The notes under the pieces were generated by a model. The model was not told the DNA's origin. It searched no databases and saw nothing but the letters and a program-made list of their open reading frames with translations. A DNA stretch of 31,674 nt from a virus: positions 1 to 31,674 of IMG/VR virus record IMGVR_UViG_3300040806_002501; one strand, written 5' to 3'. The translations under genes and the position numbers were made by a program. Shown here piece after piece: positions 23,081-29,565 of this stretch; position 1 is the first letter of the stretch, and each line of letters starts with the position of its first letter.

Positions 23081-23550
23081 CACTCCTCCTCCTCCTTCAC
23101 GATCTTCCAGCCCCCGGCCAACCTGGCCCCGCTCAAGTCGGCCTCGCTCAAGTCGGCCTCGCTCAAGTCGGCATCGCCCAAGTCGGCCCCGATCAATCTG
23201 GCCCCGTACAAGTTGGCCCCGTACAAGTTGGCCCCCCTCAAGTCGGCCTTGCTCAAGTTGGCCCCGCTCAACTTGGCCCATCTCAACTTGTCCCCGCTCA
23301 AGTCGGCCCCGCTCAAGTTGGCCTCGCGCAAGTTGGCCCCGCGCAAGTCGGTCCATCTCAAGTCGGCCCATCTCAAGTCGGCCCATCTCAAGTTGGCCTC
23401 GCGCAAGTTGGCCTCGCGCAAGTCGGTCCATCTCAAGTCGGCCCATCTCAAGTCGGCCCCGATCAAGTCGGCCCGTTCGCCCTTCTCGCCCCCGCTCTTC
23501 AGCCAGAGATAGTGAGCCTCCAGGATCTTCCTCAGTTCTTTGGTGGTCAT
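23080..23550 (-). CDS. Pentapeptide repeat protein (24 repeats)
   Basis: From ATG 23550 the product is 156 residues, with its start in the next gene's stop (TGATG). Residues 1-25 are a helical leader (TTKELRKILEAHYLWLKSGG). Residues about 26-145 form 24 unbroken A[DN]LxX pentapeptides such as WADLR, EANLR and GANLS, followed by a short acidic tail KEEEE. This predicts a right-handed quadrilateral beta helix of about six turns. Some such proteins mimic DNA and bind gyrase, but many have no known role. The charge is mixed, with many Arg and Trp at the variable positions, so a DNA mimic is not obvious. The DNA is lower in GC than neighbouring genes. Confidence 0.9.
   Translation of the reverse strand: MTTKELRKILEAHYLWLKSGGEKGERADLIGADLRWADLRWTDLREANLREANLRWADLRWADLRWTDLRGANLREANLSGADLSGDKLRWAKLSGANLSKADLRGANLYGANLYGARLIGADLGDADLSEADLSEADLSGARLAGGWKIVKEEEE
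23316..23459 (-). repeat. 75-bp tandem duplication within the pentapeptide gene
   Basis: The 69 bases from 23316 recur at 23391 with a single mismatch, an offset of 75 bases or five pentapeptides. The copies span WTDLR-GANLR-EANL and WTDLR-EANLR-EANL units. Shorter 15-base repeats occur throughout 23110-23475. Confidence 0.85.
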
Positions 23551-25040
23551 CAGAGGTCCCCCGTGTAGGCGTTCATCGGGTGCGAGCCCCACCATGGCGT
23601 GCTGGGCTGCACCGCGGCCTCGAGCTCGGCCTGGGTCGCGGTGCCCCCAATCAGATTGTCCCAGGTCGCCTGCTTGGGCGAGCTCCACTCGGGGTGGTCG
23701 ATCACCTCGAGCTCGGCATTGCGGCCGCCCAGCCGGCGACGCAGCAGGTCAGCGAACTTGCCCGCCTTGGCCGTAGGCCAGCCGCAGCGCGCCGCAGCCT
23801 GCAAGCCCAGCAGCACCAGAGAGTGCTCGAAGCCCTTGTAGATGTCCGGGCGCTCCCCATCGGGAACGGTGTTGCCAAACCCCTCCTGCATCTTGTGCGA
23901 CCACTTGTTGCTCGGCTTGCCGGCTTCGTCGAGATAGCGGATGACGTACAGGGCCTCGCGCTCCTGGTCGATCATCAGGTTGACGAATGCCAGGATGCGG
24001 TCGAGCGCCTGGCCGTACCGGTGCCAGCCCGGTTCGTCGAGGTCGAAGGGCAGGCCGTCGATTGCCGCGGCGAGGGCTTGCAAGGCTCCGTTGAGCTGCC
24101 GCCCAGCGTGCGGGGTGCCGATGCCAGCAGGGGTGTGCTTCTCAATGCCGGCCACGCTCCACCAGTGGCTCTTGCCGAGCTTGGCGTCGCTGGTGTTCGG
24201 CCTGACCCAGTGGGCAATGACGTCATCCGCCAGCGCCCGGCAGCAAACCTCGCCAAAGGCGTACCCCTCGGTGGCCATGGTTCGCGCCGGGTGGACCATC
24301 CGCACCAAGTGCGCGTGGTCCAGCTGCCCATACCCCTGCATCTTCAGGCCGCCCTCGTATCCCTGGGGCGCGAAGGTGCGAGTCTCATCGAGCCCGTGGA
24401 AGTCATCGTTCCACTCGTGGGGCTCGAGCCGGCCGGCGTCGAAGGCGTCCCGATCCCAGCGGAAAATGCCCTGCCGGTTAGCCCAGCCGATCAGCATGGC
24501 GTGCGAGTCCTCCAGGCCCTCGGAGCAGCCCACGGCCCACTGGCTTTCCTGGTAGATGCCCTGGCCGCCGGGGGCGTTGGCGTCCTTCGGCCCGTACACC
24601 TCGAGGCCAGCCACCTCGGTCAGCTGGACCCGGTGCTTCTGGGCGTTGACTCGCCCGGCCTCGGTCGCGGTGGCAGGATCCGGGAACCCGCGCGTGCTCG
24701 TGACGGACCACCTGCCGTAGCCAGGGTGCAACTCGTAGCCGTCCACCTCGAGGATGCCGGTGCCCGCGAATGCGTTTACCTTGCCCTCGACGACGGTGCC
24801 CTGGCTCTCAAGGCGCACGACGGCGATCCCGCGCTCCGCGGTGTTCATGGCCATGCCCTCGACGTTCTGGCACTCCTTCCAGACGTTGTAGGCCGGGGCA
24901 GCGGGCCGGCGCTGGCGCTGGCGCTGGCGCTCTGCCTCTTTGATGTCCCGATCCACGCGCGCCAGGGCCTGCCGGGCCAGTCTCAGGTTGCCCTCCGCAG
25001 CGCTGATGCGCTGGAGGATGTCGTCGAGTGTCTTGTTCAT
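23550..25040 (-). CDS. Large protein of unknown function (496 residues)
   Basis: From ATG 25040 (MNKTLDDILQRISAAEGNLR), which overlaps the RusA stop (ATGA), the product is 496 residues; an upstream in-frame start inside RusA is rejected. Residues 1-45 are a coiled coil with an Arg/Gln repeat. About 50-170 is beta-rich. About 170-480 is helical and rich in His and Trp: 'GQLDHAHLVRMVHPARTMAT', 'YAFGEVCCRALADDVIAHWV', 'RQLNGALQALAAAIDGLPFD'. Repeated helix pairs suggest an alpha-alpha toroid or repeat fold, but no catalytic motif is certain and there is no signal peptide. It is the longest leftward gene, between RusA and the pentapeptide gene. Confidence 0.75.
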   Translation of the reverse strand: MNKTLDDILQRISAAEGNLRLARQALARVDRDIKEAERQRQRQRRPAAPAYNVWKECQNVEGMAMNTAERGIAVVRLESQGTVVEGKVNAFAGTGILEVDGYELHPGYGRWSVTSTRGFPDPATATEAGRVNAQKHRVQLTEVAGLEVYGPKDANAPGGQGIYQESQWAVGCSEGLEDSHAMLIGWANRQGIFRWDRDAFDAGRLEPHEWNDDFHGLDETRTFAPQGYEGGLKMQGYGQLDHAHLVRMVHPARTMATEGYAFGEVCCRALADDVIAHWVRPNTSDAKLGKSHWWSVAGIEKHTPAGIGTPHAGRQLNGALQALAAAIDGLPFDLDEPGWHRYGQALDRILAFVNLMIDQEREALYVIRYLDEAGKPSNKWSHKMQEGFGNTVPDGERPDIYKGFEHSLVLLGLQAAARCGWPTAKAGKFADLLRRRLGGRNAELEVIDHPEWSSPKQATWDNLIGGTATQAELEAAVQPSTPWWGSHPMNAYTGDL

Positions 25041-25405
25041 GCTGGGTGCAGTTCGATGCGAATGCCTTGGTCGGCCACCTTGCCGACCTTCTCCTGTCGG
25101 GTGACGAGCTCGACCACGACCCCCGGGCCGTCGTCGGGAAGTGCGCCACAGCGCACCAGCGCGTCGAGGGGCTGCTTGAGCGAGCTCGCCGCGTTGTCGA
25201 GGTCCATCGGCTGCCGGGCGTACCGGCGGACGTAGACGAGGCGCAGGGGGGGCTGCGGTGCCGCTGGAGCGCACGAGACGGCCCAGCTGACCATTGAGTC
25301 CCAGCGCCGCTGGAGACGCTCACGGGCGCTCCAGTGCATTCTGATGAGGCCTTTCGCTCCGTTCAGGCCGACAGGCAGCTCGGCGATCTCGATGGCCCAG
25401 GTCAC
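25037..25405 (-). CDS. rusA: RusA-type Holliday junction resolvase
   Basis: The GTG at 25405 is chosen: it lies seven bases after an AGGAG site and overlaps the upstream stop as GTGA. The product is 122 residues, the usual RusA length. Motifs are 'MDLDNAASSLKQPLDALVRC' (67-86) with D68 and D70, and D91-D92 in ALPDD, the acidic residues that bind the metal; K77 and K107 are also in family positions. RusA dimers cut branched DNA late in phage replication or recombination. It sits with the replication and annealing genes of the early block. Confidence 0.9.
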   Translation of the reverse strand: MTWAIEIAELPVGLNGAKGLIRMHWSARERLQRRWDSMVSWAVSCAPAAPQPPLRLVYVRRYARQPMDLDNAASSLKQPLDALVRCGALPDDGPGVVVELVTRQEKVGKVADQGIRIELHPA

Positions 25406-25671
25406 CGGCGAGCTCCTACCTGAGCGTGCGCAGGGTTGATGCAGAGCTCGTTTCCGCACCCGGGTTTCAGGTAGCAGCCTTCCGGCAGCTCCCTTCCATC
25501 GTCCCGCCATAGCCAGCGACGTGCGCTCACGGCGTTCCGGCCACCGTACTGCCAGAGCGGCCGGTCGCTGCCGGCGTGAGTCCTGCCCACCCAAACGATG
25601 CAGTCGCCAGCTGGCCGGCAGAACCCGGCGAACTCTGCGCGCTCGGCCGCGAGATCCGGGTCGTGATCCAC
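25402..25671 (-). CDS. HNH-fold zinc protein lacking the first HNH histidine
   Basis: From GTG 25671 the product is 89 residues. It has the plan of small phage HNH proteins: 'CIVWVGR' (24-30), 'YGGRNAVSARRWLW' (42-55), then 'LPEGCYLKPGCGNELCINPA' and H82. In active relatives the segment before the first knuckle cysteine reads V-x-H-x-C; here the His position holds Lys (LKPGC). Cysteines 72 and 77 and the NP-x-H remain. It may be a DNA-binding or inactive HNH-fold protein rather than a nuclease. It overlaps RusA by four bases. Confidence 0.7.
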   Translation of the reverse strand: MDHDPDLAAERAEFAGFCRPAGDCIVWVGRTHAGSDRPLWQYGGRNAVSARRWLWRDDGRELPEGCYLKPGCGNELCINPAHAQVGARR

Positions 25672-25672
25672 G

Positions 25673-26212
25673 TCAGCTGGCGGCTCCCGTCCGCCGGAAC
25701 TTCCAGGCCTCGTAAATCGCCCGCAGGCGCTTTTCGGGCGAACGGGAATAGACCTTCGTGCGGTGGGCGTCCCAGCACTTGCGGCATCGAGATGCGCCGG
25801 CGGTCACAGGCACCCCGCAGTCCGTGCACTCGCTGCCTTGGCGCTCGAGGCGGCGCAGGTACTTGTCGCGCCGGGCAACGACACGCTGCTCGAGGGTGAA
25901 CTGGTCTGGCCGCGGCCGCGGGGGGCCCTGCCTGGGGGGCAGCTTGTGCGCGCCCTCAGGCTGGATCTTGCGCGCACTCAGGTAGTGGTGCTCCGGGTTG
26001 ACGCAGCGGCACGTTCCGCAGGCGTTGCGCACCGAGCGCCTGGCCGGCACCGGCCCGTAGGTTTGCTCCCAGATCCACCTCGCCGCGGTCCTCATCCGGC
26101 CACCGACCGAGAAGAACGGGGTGCGCTTGTCCTTGCCGGTGCAGGCCGCCTGCCAGATCCAGCACTCGTCCACGACCTTCACGTGGCTCTCGAATCTCTC
26201 GAGGTCGCTCAT
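25673..26212 (-). CDS. HNH-fold protein with C-terminal zinc ribbon, first HNH histidine replaced
   Basis: From ATG 26212, behind a GAGG site and overlapping the upstream stop, the product is 179 residues. Residues 15-80 are an HNH-like domain: CWIWQAAC, 'RTAARWIWEQTYGPVPARRS', then 'VRNACGTCRCVNPEHHYLSA'. The expected R-H-x-C His is Asn (RNAC). A basic linker precedes a zinc ribbon (about 128-145: CTDCGVPV...CRKC) and a basic C-terminal helix. It resembles the next gene downstream, so the two may be paralogues. A sequence-specific DNA-binding role is plausible; nuclease activity is doubtful. Confidence 0.7.
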   Translation of the reverse strand: MSDLERFESHVKVVDECWIWQAACTGKDKRTPFFSVGGRMRTAARWIWEQTYGPVPARRSVRNACGTCRCVNPEHHYLSARKIQPEGAHKLPPRQGPPRPRPDQFTLEQRVVARRDKYLRRLERQGSECTDCGVPVTAGASRCRKCWDAHRTKVYSRSPEKRLRAIYEAWKFRRTGAAS

Positions 26213-26514
26213 CGGACCACCTCGTAGGTCTGGCTCGGGCGTCCCGTGATCGAGCAGGCCCGGACGCCGGCGCACCGGATCCGGCCTTTCTTCTCGAGCT
26301 CGCTTAGCCTGCGCCCGATCCTCCGGGGGTCCCGCAGGTCAATGGCCGCCGCCATCTCGTTGACCGTCTGCCGTGGGAACTCGTCCACGATGCGCAAGGC
26401 CCAGGCCTGCATCCCCGGCAGCCTGTCCGCCACGGCCCTGGCGGCCATCTGGCTTGTCTCCGGGTCGCTGCGGCGCGCCACTCTGGGGCGGGTGAACATC
26501 TCAATCTGCCTCAT
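26209..26514 (-). CDS. Winged-helix DNA-binding protein
   Basis: From ATG 26514, six bases after GGAGG, the product is 101 residues. An N-terminal 'RRSDPETSQMAARAVADRLP' segment of the type common in phage regulators is followed by a winged helix (about 37-98): 'QTVNEMAAAIDLRDPRRIGR' recognition region, 'RLSELEKKGRIRCAG' wing, 'ITGRPSQTYEVV'. It may regulate the early block or act in replication. It overlaps its upstream neighbour by 14 bases and its downstream neighbour by four. Confidence 0.75.
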   Translation of the reverse strand: MRQIEMFTRPRVARRSDPETSQMAARAVADRLPGMQAWALRIVDEFPRQTVNEMAAAIDLRDPRRIGRRLSELEKKGRIRCAGVRACSITGRPSQTYEVVR

Positions 26515-26740
26515 CGGTCGCCTCCTGCTGGTCAGACAGCACCGAGCGCAGGTGCCAGGTCCCGCACCCCGACGAGATCAGCAATCCGGCCTGCGCCAAC
26601 TTCTCGAGGTGGTAGTTCGCCGTCCGCCGCGTCGCGTTCAGCGCGCTTGCGACGGCCGAGCTCGTGTCCATGCCGTCGCGGACGAGCTCGAGGACCCGCT
26701 GAGTCGTGGCCCCGCTCTTGATTCCCTTGGGGCGTCCCAT
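26501..26740 (-). CDS. Small helix-turn-helix protein
   Basis: From ATG 26740, in the DnaC-like stop (ATGA overlap), the product is 79 residues. The core (about 12-68) is a winged helix: 'TQRVLELVRDGMDTSSAVAS', 'TRRTANYHLEKLAQAGLLIS', then a short wing. The 'NYHLEKLAQAGLL' helix is typical of ArsR/MarR-like folds. It may be an autoregulator of the early genes. No operator was identified. Confidence 0.75.
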   Translation of the reverse strand: MGRPKGIKSGATTQRVLELVRDGMDTSSAVASALNATRRTANYHLEKLAQAGLLISSGCGTWHLRSVLSDQQEATDEAD

Positions 26741-27432
26741 CAGCGGTATGCCTCCCAGCTGCACTCGACCAGCGCGCCCGTCTCGGGCTCGCAGAGTCGC
26801 GAGTAGATCGAGTCCCCGAGGCTCTCCCGCAGGTGGCCGGCGTCGCGGTAGTTCCCGATCAACACGGTGCGCTTGAGTTCGCCGTAGCGGTCGTCGACCA
26901 GGTCGACCAGCTCGCCGCGATCCCAGGCCGATCCGCCCAGGCCAGCGTCGACCTCGAAGACCTCGTCCAGGATCAGCAGTCCACACCGCCGGGCCTCCTC
27001 GAGGGCGTGGTTCGAGCCGTTTCCGAATCCTCTCTTGACCTCGCCCAGCCATCGCCGAGCTCGCCAGTAGCGGGTGTGGCATGACTCGCTCCGCTCGCCC
27101 AGCCGGTAGGCGGCCTCGAGGGCCATCCACCCGGCCAGCTGCGTCTTGCCGACCCCTCGGGGGCCGATCAACGCGATCAGCGCTCCGGGGCGCTCGAGCT
27201 TGGCGAACAGCTGCTCGAGCCGCTCGCGGCCAACCCGGGAGAAGAACTCCGCGGCCGCGTCGACCCCGTAGCGGTGGGGGTAGGGCATGGCCTTGCGGTG
27301 CCGCAGCGGCAGGCCGCTCGACCTCCACGCCTCGATGTTCCCGTTGAGGTGATGCATGACCTCAGATGGCCTGAGGACGCCGTTCGGGCTCTCGTCGATC
27401 GACGCGAGCACTGTCGTGACGCTGTGCGCCAT
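26740..27432 (-). CDS. DnaC-like helicase loader ATPase
   Basis: From ATG 27432, nine bases after AGGAGG, the product is 230 residues. Walker A is GPRGVGKTQ (90-98), Walker B GLLILDEV (151-158), sensor 1 LIGN (191-194), and the arginine-finger region DSIYSRL contains R212. This is the DnaC/IstB-type AAA+ plan, about the usual length of 200-250. It should load the host replicative helicase at the phage origin. The start overlaps the end of the upstream DUF1376 gene by 71 bases, and this pair resembles the lambda O-P arrangement of initiator and loader. Confidence 0.88.
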   Translation of the reverse strand: MAHSVTTVLASIDESPNGVLRPSEVMHHLNGNIEAWRSSGLPLRHRKAMPYPHRYGVDAAAEFFSRVGRERLEQLFAKLERPGALIALIGPRGVGKTQLAGWMALEAAYRLGERSESCHTRYWRARRWLGEVKRGFGNGSNHALEEARRCGLLILDEVFEVDAGLGGSAWDRGELVDLVDDRYGELKRTVLIGNYRDAGHLRESLGDSIYSRLCEPETGALVECSWEAYR

Positions 27433-28150
27433 GTCGGGTTGCCTCCTGGCGCGCCTTTCGCGCGCTCTCGAGTCCGGCGATCACGCCGGTCCACTGGTTC
27501 TCCTCGCACAGCTCGACCGCCTCCATGGCGATCTCCACGGGGTACTGCGCAAGGTGATCGAGGTGCCGCTGGAGGGCCTTGGGCGACGCCCAGAGCTTCC
27601 TTGCGGACTTGAGGGCCTCGGCCCACTGGCGGACCTTCTTGGGCCCGTCCGGGATTGCCCCGACGAAGGGGTGGCCCTTCGCAATCTCCTCGGCCTTGGC
27701 CGGCGTCGGCGAGCTCGAGGACTTCGGCGGCCGCGGCCTGGGCTTTCCTGCCGCGGCCTTGGCCTCGGCGAGCTCGTTGGCCTGGCGCAGGGCCTGCGCG
27801 GCCTCATCGTCTTCGTCGACCCGTCCGCTGGCCCAGCCCGTCAGCGCGGCCCGGCGGGCCTTCTCGCTCTTCTCGTTGGCCTCGGCGCGCTGTTGCTCGA
27901 GACGGGGCTGCCGCCAGACGCCGGCGCGACGATCGAAGACCCAACAGTCGCGGATCTCCTCCCAGACTTCCTCTGGGTTCTCTACCCCGAAGGCCAGGCG
28001 GATTTGAGCGACCGGGTTCTTGAGCCCGTCCAGCTGCCAGGCCAGGTCGATCAGGGCGGCATAGACCAGCCGGGAGATGGGGGTCATGCACACGACCCGT
28101 GCGTCACCCCAGAGGTCGGTGGGAAATCGTTTGTACCAGGGCCGGGCCAA
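27362..28150 (-). CDS. DUF1376-type replication protein (initiator-like)
   Basis: The conserved region begins at RPWYKRFPTDLWGD, so TTG 28150 (MARPWYKRF) is taken as start, giving 262 residues. No ribosome site precedes it and no ATG or GTG lies nearby upstream, so the start is uncertain. Residues 3-100 match DUF1376/YdaU proteins: 'CMTPISRLVYAALIDLAWQL', 'IRLAFGVENPEEVWEEIRDC'. A charged linker (100-170) follows, rich in Lys, Pro and Ser, and then a C-terminal helical domain. DUF1376 proteins usually precede DnaC-like loaders in phage early operons and are thought to be origin-binding initiators. Confidence 0.75.
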   Translation of the reverse strand: MARPWYKRFPTDLWGDARVVCMTPISRLVYAALIDLAWQLDGLKNPVAQIRLAFGVENPEEVWEEIRDCWVFDRRAGVWRQPRLEQQRAEANEKSEKARRAALTGWASGRVDEDDEAAQALRQANELAEAKAAAGKPRPRPPKSSSSPTPAKAEEIAKGHPFVGAIPDGPKKVRQWAEALKSARKLWASPKALQRHLDHLAQYPVEIAMEAVELCEENQWTGVIAGLESARKARQEATRHGAQRHDSARVDRREPERRPQAI

Positions 28151-28266
28151 AACGAAGCGGAATGGGGACAGCGGCGAAAGGGGAGAAGGAGCGCGGCGAG
28201 CTGGGGCCCTGCCGGTGAAACCCGAACCAAGAGCCCGCGCGGCAGGGTTCGCCGCGCTCCTTTTGC
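28151..28266 (-). promoter_or_regulatory. Untranslated gap with long inverted repeat upstream of the DUF1376 gene
   Basis: This is the only sizeable noncoding gap in the leftward block (116 bases). Bases 28186-28199 and 28249-28262 are a perfect 14-bp inverted repeat. Inside it, 28207-28213 pairs with 28241-28247 (7 bp). A competing pairing of 28223-28228 with 28246-28251 would break the outer stem. In the leftward transcript the 5' arm carries AAGGAG and the 3' arm its complement CTCCTT, so a ribosome-site-like sequence is hidden by the stem. No start codon in the DUF1376 frame follows that AAGGAG closely. It could be a control structure or part of a replication origin. Confidence 0.6.
28186..28262. 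repeat. 14-bp perfect inverted repeat with nested 7-bp stem
   Basis: The arms are AAGGAGCGCGGCGA and TCGCCGCGCTCCTT, separated by 49 bases, with CCCTGCC/GGCAGGG nested inside. A rightward terminator is unlikely because of the long loop, although four T follow the right arm. Confidence 0.85.
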
Positions 28267-28398
28267 TCAGCGACTCTTGGCGAGTCGCTCCACGGCACCG
28301 GTGACCCAGACGGCCACCGTCAGCCCGCCGAGCAGGTACGCTCCGAGCCGGAACTCGGGCACCTGCCACCAGAACTCGAGACACTCGGCGACAGTCAC
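28267..28398 (-). CDS. 43-residue single-pass membrane peptide
   Basis: From GTG 28398 to TGA 28267, the start overlaps the upstream stop as GTGA and lies about six bases after a GGGAGG site, the same coupling seen across this operon. The peptide begins MTVAECLEFWWQV. It has a hydrophobic segment at about 19-34 (GAYLLGGLTVAVWVTG) and a basic end (VERLAKSR). It is short enough to be missed by length-filtered gene finding. The function is unknown. Confidence 0.65.
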   Translation of the reverse strand: MTVAECLEFWWQVPEFRLGAYLLGGLTVAVWVTGAVERLAKSR

Positions 28399-28667
28399 GA
28401 CGCCCTCCCTCGAGCTCGCTCGGTGCGCTCAAGCCTCAGGATCGCCAGCCGGCACTCGCGGGCCCGGCGCTCCTCGAGGTTCTCGCGCATCCCTGCCGGG
28501 GGCGGCAGCACCCGCCGGCGCGCGTTCTCCAGGGCCTCGGCCTTAGCCTCGGCCATCAGGTCCGCATAGCCCGGCGCGGCCGGCACGTAGGTCCCACACT
28601 GGTGGCACTCGACGCGGCAGAGCTCCTCGTCGTACTGCCAGAGGTGGCGACACTGGTCGGGACTCAC
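28395..28667 (-). CDS. Small zinc-finger-like protein
   Basis: From GTG 28667, in a GTGA overlap, the product is 90 residues. C6 with H8, then C17, C21 and C24 (CHQC), suggest one zinc site near the N-terminus: 'CRHLWQYDEELCRVECHQCG'. The remainder is a charged helix (about 38-85). Similar small Cys-His proteins are common in phage early operons. No function can be assigned. Confidence 0.65.
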   Translation of the reverse strand: MSPDQCRHLWQYDEELCRVECHQCGTYVPAAPGYADLMAEAKAEALENARRRVLPPPAGMRENLEERRARECRLAILRLERTERARGRAS

Positions 28668-28930
28668 GGCTTCACCCCCAGGACGCGGTAGAAGTGCCGC
28701 CGGTCGATCTCGGCGTCCACCTGCCGCATGGCGGCCAGGTTGCGCTCCGAGAGCAGATCAGACTCCGCATCGCACCGCCGGCAGGTCTCGGCCCACTCGC
28801 GGCTCCAGGCCTTTTCGCGCAGCCACCTCTCGCGTGCCTCGTAGGACCGGTGAGTGCGGTCCAGCTCCCAGAGAAGCAGGGCCGAAGTGAGCAGCCAGCC
28901 GCCCAGGGCGACGTAGAACTCGAGCTCCAT
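28664..28930 (-). CDS. Small membrane-anchored protein with Cys motif
   Basis: From ATG 28930, seven bases after AGGAGG, the product is 88 residues. The N-terminal helix ELEFYVALGGWLLTSALLLW is a membrane anchor. A charged coiled coil follows (about 23-50), then TCRRCDAESD and a helical end. An in-frame extension far upstream through the RecT-like gene is rejected as a shadow. The function is unknown. Confidence 0.7.
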   Translation of the reverse strand: MELEFYVALGGWLLTSALLLWELDRTHRSYEARERWLREKAWSREWAETCRRCDAESDLLSERNLAAMRQVDAEIDRRHFYRVLGVKP

Positions 28931-29565
28931 CACTCGACCTCCTGGCGCTCGCCTTCCTCGGCCACCGGCTCGGCGGCCTGGGCCATGGCTGCGTTCAGGG
29001 CAGCGGCCGGGTCGTCCTCGAGGATCACCTCGCGGGGCTCGGCAGCAGCCATGTCCTCGAGCTCCTCGACGGTCTTGGCCCCGCCCAGAACTTGAGGGCA
29101 GGTCTGGCGCACGAAGAAAGTGGCGGCTCGGTAGCGAAACATCACCGAGGGCATCGACTTGTACTTCGCGTTGGACAGCCAGCCCTCGCTGGCGACCATC
29201 TCCATGGTCACCCACGGGCCCCAGTACATCTCGCCCTTGATGGGCGCGCCGGCCCGGACCCGGTAGCCCTTCTCGCCCGGCTCGCCCTCTTCCTCGTAGC
29301 GGATGGGGGCGTCGAAGATCCCCGAGCTGTTGGCCCGGCCGATCAGGAACTCGGCCTTGAAGCCCAGGGTGCCATGCACGACGAACGTCGCCCTCATAAT
29401 TGAGAGCACCGGCTCGCCCATGTGCTCGGCGTAGTCGCAGGCGATCAGGCAGTTGGCCGGGTCGCCCTGGTAGTGCTTCGGCACGATCTTCGACTGCGCC
29501 AGCATCTTCGCCATGGCGACGATGCCGGGGGTGCCGCCGTTGCCGCTCTGGATGGCCTGAGTCAT
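28930..29565 (-). CDS. RecT-like single-strand annealing protein
   Basis: From ATG 29565, seven bases after AGGAGG, the product is 211 residues. The order fits a phage RecT-type family: 'MAKMLAQSKIVPKHYQGDPA' (about 18-37), 'VVHGTLGFKAEFLIGRANSS' (about 62-81), 'GPWVTMEMVASEGWLSNAKY', then 'MFRYRAATFFVRQTCPQVLG' (about 143-162) and an acidic Ala/Glu tail. RecT anneals single strands left by its partner exonuclease; the exonuclease gene lies directly upstream in the operon. The family is divergent, so the name is by pattern and partner gene. Confidence 0.78.
   Translation of the reverse strand: MTQAIQSGNGGTPGIVAMAKMLAQSKIVPKHYQGDPANCLIACDYAEHMGEPVLSIMRATFVVHGTLGFKAEFLIGRANSSGIFDAPIRYEEEGEPGEKGYRVRAGAPIKGEMYWGPWVTMEMVASEGWLSNAKYKSMPSVMFRYRAATFFVRQTCPQVLGGAKTVEELEDMAAAEPREVILEDDPAAALNAAMAQAAEPVAEEGERQEVE

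Noticed and set aside
22694-23446. 250-residue frame starting inside the pentapeptide gene
   Set aside because: Its first 120 residues are an out-of-frame reading of the 15-base repeats; the real start at 23080 has a strong ribosome site.
23110-23475. CRISPR-like array of short repeats
   Set aside because: The units are 15 bases with no spacers and encode A[DN]LxX pentapeptides in a good reading frame.
23049-25235. 728-residue open frame on the plus strand opposite the pentapeptide and 496-residue genes
   Set aside because: It is Arg/Ser/Pro-rich low-complexity sequence at the start and antisense to two genes with good starts and overlaps. High GC at third positions leaves the opposite strand open.
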